From assembly GCA_025093985.1 (NCBI GenBank), contig JACAAK010000034.1:1-42142 (forward strand): DNA of 42,142 nucleotides, written 5' to 3'. Source of the stretch: Calvatia gigantea. Taxonomy: Eukaryota; Basidiomycota; Agaricomycetes; Agaricales; Lycoperdaceae. Each line of letters opens with the position of its first letter. Positions within the stretch are counted from its first letter, which is position 1. The notes below the pieces were generated by a model that was not told where the DNA came from, did no database searches, and saw only the letters and a list, made by a program, of their open reading frames with translations. Positions 31,934 through 41,664 of this stretch are shown piece after piece. Position numbers and translations under genes: made by a program.

Positions 31934-32362
31934 TGCAATTCAAAAATATTTTGGTAGTGTGCGTAGGTAATATCTGTCGTAGCCCTATGGCAGAGTACCT
32001 ACTCAAACAAAACCATCCACAGCTCACAATTCACTCTGCAGGCATTTCTGGCATGATTGGATATGCGGCTGATGACAAAGCAAAGCTTTGCATGCAACGT
32101 ATAGGGGTTGATATGAGCCCTCATATTGCAAGGAAACTTAATGCTGAACTGATTAAGCAAGCTGATTTGATTTTAGTCATGAGCCAAAATCAACAGAAGC
32201 ACATTGAGCAAACATGGCCATTTGCAAAAGGAAAAACATTTCGCTTAGGTCATTGGCAAGGAAAAAATATTCCTGACCCCCTATCAACATGATCAAGCTT
32301 TTTTTGATGAAACTTCCCTGCTTATACAAGCCTGTGTAGCAGATTGGACTAAACATATTTAA
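31933..32362 (+). CDS. wzb: Wzb low-molecular-weight protein tyrosine phosphatase (one frameshift)
   Basis: Dephosphorylates the Wzc tyrosine tail, allowing the Wzc cycling needed for chain-length control. The active-site P-loop CVGNICRSP is at residues 10-18. A fifth C in a C run at about 32277-32281 gives a premature stop; with four C the frame reads the DPY general-acid motif, as LMW-PTPs require, and runs to a TAA at 32360-32362 (142 residues). This restored DPY makes a read error nearly certain. wzc starts 15 nt later. Confidence 0.92.
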
Positions 32363-32377
32363 CTTTGATGTACGATT

Positions 32378-34565
32378 ATGAGCCAAACTACAAATACAGA
32401 AGATACTATTGATTTAAAAGAATTATTTTTCTCATTGATCGCACAATGGAAGTTAATTGCGCTGTGTATCCTTTTGAGTCTAATTTGTGCCCTACTATAC
32501 TTAAGAACAACTCCGGATACCTATTCGGTCGATGCCTTGGTACAAGTAGAGGAAAAATAAAGGCGCTTCCGCAGCTCTATTAGGTGATCTCTCGAGCATG
32601 GTTGAGCAAAAAACAACCCGCTCAAGCAGAAATCGAAATTTTAAAATCGCGTTTAGTTTTGGGCAATGTCATTCAACATTTGAATTTAGATCTTAAAATT
32701 TCGGGCACGGAAAATTCATTTACTGATCGTCTATTATCTCCACACCATTATCAAACAAAGTACCAGCCGAAATCGGTGTTGTTTAAAGATGATGAAAAAG
32801 CATTCGATATTCGCCAGTTTAATGTTCCATCAAACTTCCGTGATAAAAACCCTTGAACTTCGCTTTAAAGATGGCCAGTTTAGTTTAACGAATACACAAA
32901 CTGAACAAGTCATTTAACAGGCAAAACAAACCAAGCGAATACTCTACGAACTGCCGATGGCTTGTGGAATATTTCTATTTATACACAAGACCAGCTGAAT
33001 GATGTTTATCTCATTCAAAAACAATCTCTACCAGCTGCTGTCAATAATATCTTGGCAAATTATTCAGTCGCAGAAAAAGGAAAGTTAACAGGTATTCTTG
33101 GGCTCAATTATCAAGGTACAGACAAAACTCATATTACCCAAGTACTCAATGCTATTCTGGTTTCTTATAGCCAACAAAACATTGAACGTCGTTCAGCTGA
33201 AACAGCGCAAACACTTAAATTCTTAGATGAACAACTACCAGAGCTGAAACAACAACTTGATCTAGCAGAGCGTGAATTCAATAAATTTCGCCAACAATAC
33301 AACACTGTAGATGTCACGAAAGAATCTGAGTTATTTTTAACCCAAAGCGTAACCTTAGAGACACAAAAAGCACAACTTGAACAACAAGTGGCTGAAGCTG
33401 GTGCCAAATATACTGTTGAACATCCAGTCATGCAGCAAATGAATGCGCAACTAGGAGCTATTAATAAAAAAATTGGGGAGTTAAATGCGACATTAAAAGA
33501 ACTGCCAGATTTACAACGTCGTTATTTACAGCTTTACCGTGAAGTTGAAGTCAAACAGCAGCTATATACTGCCCTACTTAACTCTTATCAACAGCTACGA
33601 ATTGCAAAAGCGGGCGAGATTGGAAATGTTCGTATTGTCGATACAGCAGTGGAACCGATTAAGCCAATTGCACCGAAGAAATTACAGATTTTAATTTTAT
33701 CTCTTTTCTTGGGTGGCTTCCTCGGTACGCTCTTGGCGTTATTGCGCAACATGATGCTTACAGGTATTAAAGATTCTGCTCAAATTGAAAATGAGTTGAA
33801 TCTCCCAGGTATGCAACAGTTCCACGTTCACCTGTGCAAGAAAGCCGTATTAATATTTTAAAGAAGAAAAAGAATATTCCTATTCTGGCTGTTAAAAATA
33901 GTGATGATATTGCTATTGAGAGCTTAAGAAGTATGCGTACAGCTATTCATTTCGCTCTAAGCTCTGCCCGGAATAATCTGATTACGATTTCAGGTCCAGC
34001 ACCTGAAGTTGGTAAATCCTTTATCTCAACCAACTTAGCCACAATTTTGGCGCAAAGTGACAAACGCGTATTAATCATAGACGCAGACTTACGTCGCGGT
34101 TATTTACACAAGTATTTTAATCTCGACACACAACCTGGCTTAACAGAGTTACTCAATGGTCAACAAAGTTTAGAAACAGTCATTCGTCATACAGAAGTAC
34201 CTGGCTTAAGCGTAATTTCTCGCGGGAAAAGTCCTGCGAATCCTTCTGAACTACTAAGCTCTAACCAATTCAAAAACTTATTAGAGCAAATGTCAGAGAA
34301 ATTTGATCATGTCATTATCGATACTCCACCAGTCTTAGCCGTAACGGATGGCATCATTATTTCTCAATACACAGGTGTTAACTTAGTGATTGCCCGTTAT
34401 GCGAAAACGCAGATGAAGGAGCTTGAATTGACCCTGAATCGCTTCGAACAAGCTGGTGTGAAAGTGAATGGCTTTATCCTGAACGATATTCAGCGTTCAA
34501 GTGCAGGCTATGGCTATGGCTATGGCTATGCTTATGCCTATAAAGCGAATAAAGAATCAGACTAA
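32378..34565 (+). CDS. wzc: Wzc tyrosine autokinase / polysaccharide co-polymerase (multiple frameshifts)
   Basis: An inner-membrane BY-kinase that sets capsule chain length with Wzy and contacts Wza. About 728 residues. A first transmembrane helix is at ~24-44, followed by a periplasmic Wzz-like domain with a long coiled-coil (QLPELKQQLDLAEREFNKF). The second helix lies just before the kinase domain. Kinase motifs: Walker A GPAPEVGKS, Walker A' VLIIDADLRRG and Walker B VIIDTPPVL. The tail is a tyrosine cluster. At least five one-base breaks are seen (near 32557, 32608, 32857, 32914 and 33822), mainly in A or T runs. Confidence 0.9.
34506..34541 (+). repeat. GGCTAT hexamer repeat in the wzc tyrosine tail
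   Basis: Four perfect tandem copies of GGCTAT (34506-34529) are followed by GCTTAT and GCCTAT. In frame they encode alternating Gly/Ala-Tyr, which forms the autophosphorylated Tyr cluster of Wzc. In-frame copy changes by slippage would alter the number of Tyr residues. Confidence 0.9.
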
Positions 34566-34581
34566 ATACATTCTCTAACCG

Positions 34582-34615
34582 ATAAAAAGCCAGAACTTGA
34601 TTTCTGGCTTTTTAT
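34582..34615 (+). terminator. wzc operon terminator
   Basis: Perfect 14-bp arms ATAAAAAGCCAGAA (34582-34595) and TTCTGGCTTTTTAT (34602-34615) have a 6-base loop. A T-rich tail follows. It sits 17 nt after the wzc stop. Confidence 0.9.
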
Positions 34616-34778
34616 TTTGTATGACAAACGTTTATATATTCAAATCCTTATAGTTTTTTTAAGGACTTCAGCATATATTAATTTGAAAATGTACTGGTGG
34701 TACAAAACACGTCATTCATGAAGTCTGCTAAGATGCTAAAAAACTTTTTGAATGTAATAGAATTAGGAAAAATTTCAC

Positions 34779-35483
34779 ATGAGTAAAGCCTTACCCATTG
34801 CTGTAGCTGTTATTCTAGGCGGTGCTGCACTTGTTCCCGTTTATTATGCATCTCAACACCCAGCTTCAGCCGAAGCTCAAGTTTCAAAAAATGCATCTGC
34901 CGTAGAAAAAATTAGCTATGCACTGGGTTATGAGGTTGCTCATCAAACCCCACCAGAACTCGATATTAACAGTTTTGTAACTGGTGTCCGTGCAGGTCAT
35001 GCTCGTAGCCAACCTGCCTATACTGAAGAAGAATTAAAACAAGCCTATGAGCAGTTCCAACAAGAAATGCAGCAAAAACAGGCCAATGATGCGAAGCAGG
35101 CACAAACAACTAGTGACAGCTTCTTAACCGAAAATGCAAAAAAACCTGGGGTGAAAACTACAGCGTCAGGCTTACAGTACAAAATTACGCAAGAAGGCAC
35201 AGGCAAGCAACCCACTGCCAGCTCTGTCGTGACCGTGCATTACAAAGGCCAACTGGTCGATGGTAAAGTCTTCGATAGTTCGCTTGAACGTGGCGAACCG
35301 ATTGAGTTCCCTTTAAACCAAGTGATTCCAGGTTGGACTGAAGGCCTACAACTCATGAAAGAAGGTGGGAAAGCGACCCTCTACATCCCTTCGAACTTAG
35401 GTTATGGCCCACAAGGTGTACCTGGCATGATTCCAGCCAACAGCACGCTTATTTTTGATGTTGAACTGATCAAAGTAAAATAA
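34779..35483 (+). CDS. fkpA: FKBP-type peptidyl-prolyl isomerase FkpA (copy 1)
   Basis: A periplasmic folding catalyst and the conventional boundary gene of Acinetobacter K loci. 234 residues, intact. An N-terminal hydrophobic segment (residues 5-24) is a signal peptide or anchor. The FKBP N-domain covers about 40-115 with a Gln-rich helix, and the FKBP C-domain about 125-233 ([44 protein letters not shown]). AGGA lies 11 nt upstream of the ATG. It ends at its own terminator before a second copy. Confidence 0.93.
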   Translation: MSKALPIAVAVILGGAALVPVYYASQHPASAEAQVSKNASAVEKISYALGYEVAHQTPPELDINSFVTGVRAGHARSQPAYTEEELKQAYEQFQQEMQQKQANDAKQAQTTSDSFLTENAKKPGVKTTASGLQYKITQEGTGKQPTASSVVTVHYKGQLVDGKVFDSSLERGEPIEFPLNQVIPGWTEGLQLMKEGGKATLYIPSNLGYGPQGVPGMIPANSTLIFDVELIKVK

Positions 35484-35497
35484 GACAAGTCAATCAA

Positions 35498-35517
35498 AGG
35501 AGAGCTTTTGCTCTCCT
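35498..35517 (+). terminator. Terminator after fkpA copy 1
   Basis: Stem AGGAGAGC (35498-35505) and GCTCTCCT (35510-35517) with a TTTT loop, followed by CTTTTTATT. It separates the two FKBP genes transcriptionally. Confidence 0.85.
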
Positions 35518-35537
35518 CTTTTTATTGAGAATACAAG

Positions 35538-36231
35538 ATGAAAATTCAAACAACATTACTCTGCGGCTTGTTGCTCTCTGCACCTGTTTTTGCTGCACCG
35601 ATTAACAATAAAAGTAGTATCAACCAACAAGTCGGTTATAGCTTTGGCTACCTCATGGGTCGGAGCAATGCCGAGTCTATTCAAGATTTAGATCTCGATG
35701 CTTTTGTGCAAGGGTTACGTGAAGCATCTAAAGGTCAAGCAGCTTCATTAAGTGATGAGGACATGGCGCGAGTGCTTACCCAATATAAACGCCAAGCCGA
35801 GGCAAAACAGTTATTAGAAGTTAAACAACTGGCTGATAAAAATGCCAAAATTGGTGCGGCCTTTTTAGCTGAAAATGCGAAAAAAACCCGAGGTGAAAAC
35901 CACGACTTCAGGCTTGCAATATATGGTTTTACAACAAGGCCAAGGCAAGTCACCTAAGGCCAACAGCAAAGTCAAAGTCCATTATGAAGGTCGTTTGATT
36001 GATCAAACTGTTTTTGACAGCTCGATTGCACGTCAGCAGCCTGCGGAGTTTCAAGTCAGCCAAGTAATTCAAGGTTGGACTGAAGGCTTACAGCTAATGA
36101 AAGAAGGCGCAAAATATCGCTTCTTTATTCCCGCTAAACTGGGCTATGGCCAAATTGGTTCAGGCGATGTGATTGAACCGAATAGCACCTTGATTTTTGA
36201 TGTGGAACTGATTGAAGTGTTGCCAAAATAA
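35538..36231 (+). CDS. FKBP-type peptidyl-prolyl isomerase (copy 2, one frameshift)
   Basis: A second FKBP isomerase of about 231 residues in the same orientation. It has a clear signal peptide (LLCGLLLSAPVFAAPIN, cleavage after AFA), the FKBP N-domain (VGYSFGYLMGRSNAES), then the C-domain ([43 protein letters not shown]). Seven A where six are expected near 35880 shifts the frame at the domain boundary and is probably a read error. The two copies are clearly paralogous but well diverged. The first start codon at 35538 has only a weak ribosome site (GAGAATACAAG). Confidence 0.88.
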
Positions 36232-36293
36232 GGTAGCAATGCAAAGGCAATGCTATTGTCTTCTCCTGAAATAGATTGACAGTATTCCACTTC

Positions 36294-36321
36294 AAACCGA
36301 GTTAAGCAATTAGCTCGGTTT
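36294..36321 (+). terminator. Terminator after the second FKBP gene
   Basis: Arms AAACCGAG (36294-36301) and CTCGGTTT (36314-36321), with extra A/T pairing in the loop and a TTAGTTT tail. The insertion sequence begins 12 bases later. Confidence 0.75.
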
Positions 36322-36332
36322 TAGTTTGCTCA

Positions 36333-37384
36333 GGCTTTGTTGCACAAAGATTTGAAATGCAAAGCGCCCTAATTGAGCCAAATTTAAGGCGTAACTTGGG
36401 TAAGTGGTCGACCTAATTCCGTAAATCTGTTGAGGACTGCTACACGTGCATGAATTTCATTCACCTGACTAGGAAAGCTTCTTGCCATTAATTTATCGCC
36501 TAATAATTTGATGCAATGCATCTTGGTTTCCACCAAACTGCGGCGATGATAGCCTGACCATTTTTTCCATAATGTCCTGCCTAAACGTTTAACTGTTCGA
36601 AGTAATTCATTTCGCTCTAGCGAGCTACTCTTTGTATCTTTCCATGGTTTCGCATTTTTTCTAGGTGGAATCACCGCATGTGCTTGCCGATCTGCAATGA
36701 CCTGATGGCATTGCTTGGTGTCATAAGCTCCATCGGTATAAACAGAGTCAATCTGCTCATCTTGTGGAATCTGATTAAGTAAATCACCAAGCACCTGTGA
36801 ATCACTGACATTATTGGTTGTGAGCTGAATAGCGCGTATTTGTAGGGTTTTGGCATCTATACCAATATGTAGTTTACGCCATTGGCGACGATATTCAGCT
36901 CCATGTTTCTTGCGTTTCCATTCGCCCTCACCTAGAAACTTCATGCCTGTAGAGTCTACGATGAGCAATATATTGCGCAAGGCAGCCCATCGCTACTTTT
37001 TTGGTAGCTGATTGCAATATCAATATGCTTTTGTCTTCTACAAAGCGTACTGTAATCTGGTGCGGTCCAATTTAATCCGCAAAGTTTAATCAGACTTTGC
37101 ACAAAGCCAGTGACCATACGTAAAGATAGACGGAATAAGGATTTAATCATTAAGCAGCATTGGATAGCTGCTTCGGAGTAGGTTTGATTTCGACCTTGTT
37201 TGCCTTTTGATGGAGCATACCATTGCGTAGCAGGATCAAACCAAATGGCAATATTTCCGCGACTCATGAGTGCTCGGTTATATGCGGGCCAATTGGTTGT
37301 GCGGTAGATTTTGTGTGTAAGCTTCTTCATTTGAAAATTATATCGCTGAAAAAGCCTTTACAGATAGGTTTGTGCAACAAAGCC
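36333..37384 (-). mobile_element. IS5-family (IS903 group, IS17-like) insertion sequence
   Basis: Terminal inverted repeats GGCTTTGTTGCACAAA (36333-36348) and TTTGTGCAACAAAGCC (37369-37384) match perfectly over 16 bp and enclose one transposase. The total is 1052 bp, against about 1040 for IS17-type elements. The flanking 9-mers (gtttgctca on the left, atttcaatc on the right) do not match, so no target duplication is seen. Confidence 0.9.
36384..37330 (-). CDS. IS5-family transposase (frameshifted)
   Basis: DDE transposase of the insertion sequence, read on the minus strand in two frames. The first piece (from 37330) starts MKKLTHKIYRTTNWPAYN and ends after YQKSSDGL. The second resumes at VDSTGMKFLGEGEW and carries the first Asp, with the second Asp in YTDGAYD and the Glu in RRSLVETKMHCIKLLGDK. 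The break (36956-36990) contains roughly 14 extra bases compared with what the family reads between SSDGL and VDSTG, so this one may be a real insertion rather than a homopolymer error. If real, the transposase is probably inactive. Confidence 0.85.
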
Positions 37385-37446
37385 ATTTCAATCTATTTTC
37401 AAATCAAACACTGCTTATTTTTAAGCTACGTGCTTCGCTTATCTTT

Positions 37447-37485
37447 TGAAGCATAAAACAAAGAAGTACCTTGTTTTAGGCTTCA
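37447..37485 (-). terminator. Hairpin at the murJ 3' end
   Basis: TGAAGC-x-TAAAACAA (37447-37461) pairs with TTGTTTTA-x-GCTTCA (37471-37485), 14 pairs with one mismatch, and overlaps the last murJ codons. The T tract is modest, so terminator strength is uncertain. Confidence 0.5.
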
Positions 37486-39024
37486 TGTTTGAGGTGACGT
37501 GGTCTAAACCCGGTAAAGAGCAAACCAACCGCATAAGCCACAACTCCGACCACGCACAGCCCGATCACTTCGGCAACGCGAACCCACTGTGACACGTCAC
37601 CATTATACCAAGTCAATGCATACCACAAAGCCACAATCATCACGGCGTTAGAAATACCAAACTGGATAAACAGTTTTTTCCAATGTGCGCCAAAACGGAA
37701 AATATCGCGCTTGTGTAGATAGAAATACAACATCCCCGCATTCACCAGAGCAGAGCCCGAAGAAGCTAAAGCCAAAGCCATATGCTCTGCCTGCCAGTCA
37801 ATCAGTTTAAAGAAGCCAATAAACACCACGTTTAAAATCGCATTTGCGGCAACGGCCATTAAACCGACACGGACTGGCGTTTTGGTGTCTTGCTGCGCAT
37901 AAAACCCAGGGGCAAAGACTTTAATCAACATAAATGAAATCACCCCAGCAACTCATACATTGCAGAGCCAAAGCTGTCATTTGCGTATCTTCAAGAGTGA
38001 ATTGACCGCGTTGGAATAGGGCCTGAATAATAGGGGTCGATAACATAAACAGTGCAATGCTGGCAGGCACCCCTACCAAAACAATGACCTTCGCAGCCCA
38101 ATCCATCATGCCACGAAACTTCGACATATCTTGCTCTGCATGACGGGTCGACAATGCGGGTAAAATCACCGTACCAATCGCTACCCCAATCAAGCCCAAA
38201 GGTAACTCGGTCATGCGTTCCGCACTGTACAACCATGACACTGAACCGTCTTGCATAAAGGAAGCCCAAATGGTGTTCAGGAGTAAGTTGATTTGCGTGA
38301 CAGAAACACCAAATAGCGCAGGCAGCATCAATTTCATGATGCGATCCACCCCTTCATGTTTAAAATCGACTTTCGGCGGAATCAGTAACTTTTTGTGCCA
38401 AAGTTCAGGAATTTGGATCGCCAATTGCAATACACCCGCAGCAATCACCGCCCAACCGAGTGCCATAATCGGTTCTGCCATATACGGCGTCAGCCACCAT
38501 GCCCCCGCAATCATCGCAACATTCAGCAATACTGGTGAAAAGGCGGGCGAAGCAAAGGAACCATAACTATTTAAAATACTGCTGGCAAATGCCGTCAACG
38601 ACATAAACAATAAATAAGGAATGGTGAGGCGGAACATTGAAACCGCGAGGTCGAACTTCTCTGGATCGGCATGGAAACCCGGTGCATAGATGTATAGCAC
38701 TGCTGGAGCTGCGACCATAGCAATGAAGGTTAAAGCCGTCATAACGGTCATCAAACAACCAAAGACACGACTAATCAGAATTTGAACTTCTGCATGGGTA
38801 CGCCCAGTTTTATATTCGGTCAGTACTGGAATAAACGCCTGTGAAAATGCCCCTTCAGCAAATAGCCGACGGAAGAAGTTCGGGATACGAAAGGCCACCA
38901 CAAAGGTATCAAAATCTTTCCCCGCACCAAAGACATTCAGTAAGACAATGTCTCGTACCAAACCCAAGACCCGAGAAAGCATGGTCATTGCACTTACAAT
39001 TACGGTTGACCGCCACAGCGCCAT
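37476..39024 (-). CDS. murJ: Lipid II flippase MurJ (MviN), one frameshift
   Basis: Flips lipid II across the inner membrane for peptidoglycan synthesis and is usually essential. About 515 residues with 14 predicted helices. It opens MALWRSTVIVSAMTMLSRVLGLVRD; the ATG at 39024 is preferred over a GTG at 39033 because GGTGG lies 5 nt upstream and MALWRS is the family start. FRIPNFFRRLFAEGAFSQAFIPV is the MurJ hallmark. One base is lost near 37950, in the AGTTGCTGGGG region. Since MurJ loss should be lethal, this break is strong evidence for read errors. Confidence 0.95.
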
Positions 39025-39110
39025 CGTATCCACCTAGTTTTTCATTTGCCGCTATTGTAATGAAACTTCAGCGAATATTTGATTGTTTAATGTTGTTGTT
39101 GGCTCTCAAT

Positions 39111-39684
39111 TCATTGACTTTTTAACTGCTGCAAACGATTTCGATAGTCTAACCAATCAAAAAATGCGCCTGGATCGGTCTTACGTCCTGGCGCAATATC
39201 GGAATGTCCTGCCAAATGCTGCTGAATTTGAGGATAGGCCTGTTGTAAACAAGCCGTCACGTGTACCAATGTTTCATATTGGGCATCTTCAAAAGGCAAG
39301 TCATCACTGCCCTCCAGCTCAATGCCAATCGAATAATCATTGCACTCTTTCTTGGCCAGATAGCTTGAGCGTCCTGCATGCCATGCACGGTCGTTAAAAT
39401 TGACAAATTGTAGGACTTCGCCACTTCTTAAAATCAGTAAATGCGCTGAGACTTGCATGCCTTGAATGGTTTGAAAATATGGATGTACTGACCAATCCAA
39501 TTGATTTTGAAAAAATTGTTCAATATAACCGCCACCAAACTGTGAGGGAGGCAAACTGATATTATGGATGACAATCAGTTGAATCTCAGTATCAGCAGGA
39601 CGTGCATTAAAATTAGGCGATGGAATTTGTCTCGCTCCCAGCAGTTTGCCCTGCTTGCACTTGAAACGACGGAATGACCTGCAT
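39111..39684 (-). CDS. ampD: 1,6-anhydro-N-acetylmuramyl-L-alanine amidase AmpD (one frameshift)
   Basis: Cytoplasmic amidase that recycles muropeptides and, in many bacteria, keeps AmpR-controlled beta-lactamase off. Zinc ligands are visible: His in IVIHNISLPP, His in LAGHSDIAPGRKTDPG and its Asp. About 190 residues. The start is the ATG at 39682-39684 preceded by TTGAGG. A single-base shift near 39640-39650 separates the first ~12 residues from the rest. It is divergent from nadC, with 183 nt between. Confidence 0.92.
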
Positions 39685-39867
39685 ATTTTTATTCCTCAAA
39701 CCCATTACGCCCTTTGGGCAATCTGTTTTAATGTCTCTCATGCTAAATCTTTCCCCGTCATTTCTCAAATTGATCAGCGTTTGATTCTGAAATTTTCACG
39801 CCTTTTCAGGAAAAATGCTAATATATTGCGCAATTTTCATGGCTTCTATAAAGATACGGACAATCGG

Positions 39868-40713
39868 ATGAGCATATCGCAGCAACTGCTTGAACAATCT
39901 ATTCAACTCAATATTCAACAGGCATTACAAGAAGACATCGGTGATGGTGACATTACGGCACTTTTGACACCTGAAGATGAACAAGCGACTGCGACCATTA
40001 TTAGCCGTGAAGACATGATTCTTGCAGGTCAACCTTGGGTCAATGCATTAATTGCAGCTTTTGATCCAAGCGTACAAATCACGTGGCTCAAAAATGATGG
40101 CGATCTGGTTCGTGCCAATGAAACCATTTTTAAACTGGCGGGTTCAGCACGCAGCTTACTTACGGTTGAACGCCCTGCACTCAACTTTGTACAAACGCTA
40201 TCTGCTGTGGCCAGCAAAACTGCGGAATATGTCAAACAGCTCGATGGCTTAAACACCAAGTTGCTCGACACCCGTAAAACCCTACCGGGTCTGCGTATTG
40301 CCCAAAAATATGCTGTCGCTGTCGGTGGCGGTCAAAACCATCGTTTAGGTTTATTCGATGCTTTTTTAATTAAAGAAAATCACATCATGGCGGCAGGCGG
40401 CATCGCACAAGCCATTACCAAAGCGCATCAAATTGCCCCAGGCAAACCTATCGAAGTCGAAGTTGAAACTTGGGCTGAATTAGACCAAGCATTGGAAGCC
40501 CAAGCTGATATCGTGATGTTAGACAACTTTAGCCAGCAACAAATGATTGATGCGGTCAAGCATGTTGCAGGACGTTGTAAATTGGAAGCGTCAGGGAATA
40601 TCACCATTGCCAACTTACGTGAAGTCGCAAGCACAGGCGTGGATTATATTTCGATGGGTGTATTGACCAAAGATGTCAAAGCAGTCGACCTTTCTATGCG
40701 TTTTAATACTTAA
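39868..40713 (+). CDS. nadC: Nicotinate-nucleotide pyrophosphorylase NadC
   Basis: Converts quinolinate and PRPP to nicotinate mononucleotide in NAD synthesis. 281 residues from the ATG at 39868. An open frame extends upstream to 39646, but that stretch is antisense to ampD and lacks family sequence. Motifs: EDIGDGDITA near residue 20, RKTLPGLR, GGGQNHRLGLFDAFLIKENH, the EVEVET and MLDNF strands, and LEASGNI. The frame is intact. It is convergent with rph. Confidence 0.95.
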   Translation: MSISQQLLEQSIQLNIQQALQEDIGDGDITALLTPEDEQATATIISREDMILAGQPWVNALIAAFDPSVQITWLKNDGDLVRANETIFKLAGSARSLLTVERPALNFVQTLSAVASKTAEYVKQLDGLNTKLLDTRKTLPGLRIAQKYAVAVGGGQNHRLGLFDAFLIKENHIMAAGGIAQAITKAHQIAPGKPIEVEVETWAELDQALEAQADIVMLDNFSQQQMIDAVKHVAGRCKLEASGNITIANLREVASTGVDYISMGVLTKDVKAVDLSMRFNT

Positions 40714-40738
40714 TTTCAATAGTTTGCATTCAATCCAC

Positions 40739-40780
40739 ACGCAATAAAAAACGCACTCTAGAGTGCGTTTTTTATTGCGT
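40739..40780. terminator. Bidirectional terminator between nadC and rph
   Basis: A perfect 42-bp palindrome with 21-bp arms and no loop, centred on CTCTAGAG between 40759 and 40760. Each strand ends in a T tract, as expected for convergent genes. Confidence 0.92.
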
Positions 40781-40786
40781 TAAAAC

Positions 40787-41503
40787 TTACCAGCCCAGTG
40801 CTTGCTGCTGTTTTTTCACCAATTCTTGAATGCCCTTTTCCGCCATTTCTAACATGGCATTGCACTGTACACGGGTAAATGGTTTATCTTCTGCCGTACC
40901 TTGAATTTCAATAAACTCGCCAGCTTGGGTCATGACCACGTTTAAATCCGTTTGGCAATTTGAGTCTTCTTCATAGCACAAGTCTAAAAGCACTTCGTCT
41001 TGGAAAATACCCACTGAAATTGCAGCCACTAAGCCTTTTAATGGATCTTGCTTAATTTTCTTTTTCTCAAGCAACGTATTCATCGCATCAATGAGAGCCA
41101 CGGCAGCACCGGTGATCGCAGCAGTACGTGTACCACCATCCGCCTGAATCACATCACAGTCAATGGTAATGGTATTTTCACCGAGTTTTTTTAAATCCAC
41201 CATGGCACGCAGACTACGGCCAATCAAACGTTGAATTTCTTGAGTACGACCACTTTGCTTACCACGCGCAGCCTCACGGTCACTCCGGGTATGCGTCGAA
41301 CGTGGCAACATGCCATATTCAGCGGTTACCCAACCCTGCCCCTTGCCTTTTAAAAAGCGTGGTACTGAGTTATCAATACTTGCAGTACAAAGAACTTTGG
41401 TATGACCAAACTCAACCAATACCGAACCTTCCGCATAACGTGTGTAGTTACGAGTAATGGTGACATCACGTAATTGATCTAATGTTCGTTGGTCGATACG
41501 CAT
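40787..41503 (-). CDS. rph: Ribonuclease PH
   Basis: Phosphorolytic 3'-5' exoribonuclease trimming tRNA and rRNA ends. 238 residues, intact. [21 protein letters not shown] is the family start. [28 protein letters not shown] (near 73-100) carries phosphate-binding residues, and [18 protein letters not shown] (near 117) the catalytic region. It is a fixed flank gene of the K locus. An extended -10-like TGCTATACT lies upstream on the minus strand (41540-41548), inference only. Confidence 0.96.
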   Translation of the reverse strand: MRIDQRTLDQLRDVTITRNYTRYAEGSVLVEFGHTKVLCTASIDNSVPRFLKGKGQGWVTAEYGMLPRSTHTRSDREAARGKQSGRTQEIQRLIGRSLRAMVDLKKLGENTITIDCDVIQADGGTRTAAITGAAVALIDAMNTLLEKKKIKQDPLKGLVAAISVGIFQDEVLLDLCYEEDSNCQTDLNVVMTQAGEFIEIQGTAEDKPFTRVQCNAMLEMAEKGIQELVKKQQQALGW

Positions 41504-41664
41504 AATACGCCCTTCATTTGACTAAATAGGTTGGCGCATAGTATAGCAGAAGCAGACCCAAAGCATTTGTCTGACTGCATTGCATTTGTAATTGATCGCC
41601 TGTTTCCCTACCCATCCATATTCTTTGTTAAACTGAAACTTAAAAGAGGCTGAGGCAATCATCT

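Noticed and set aside
39646..39867. Upstream extension of nadC to 39646
   Set aside because: It overlaps ampD antisense, contains no NadC sequence, and the ATG at 39868 gives the normal family start.
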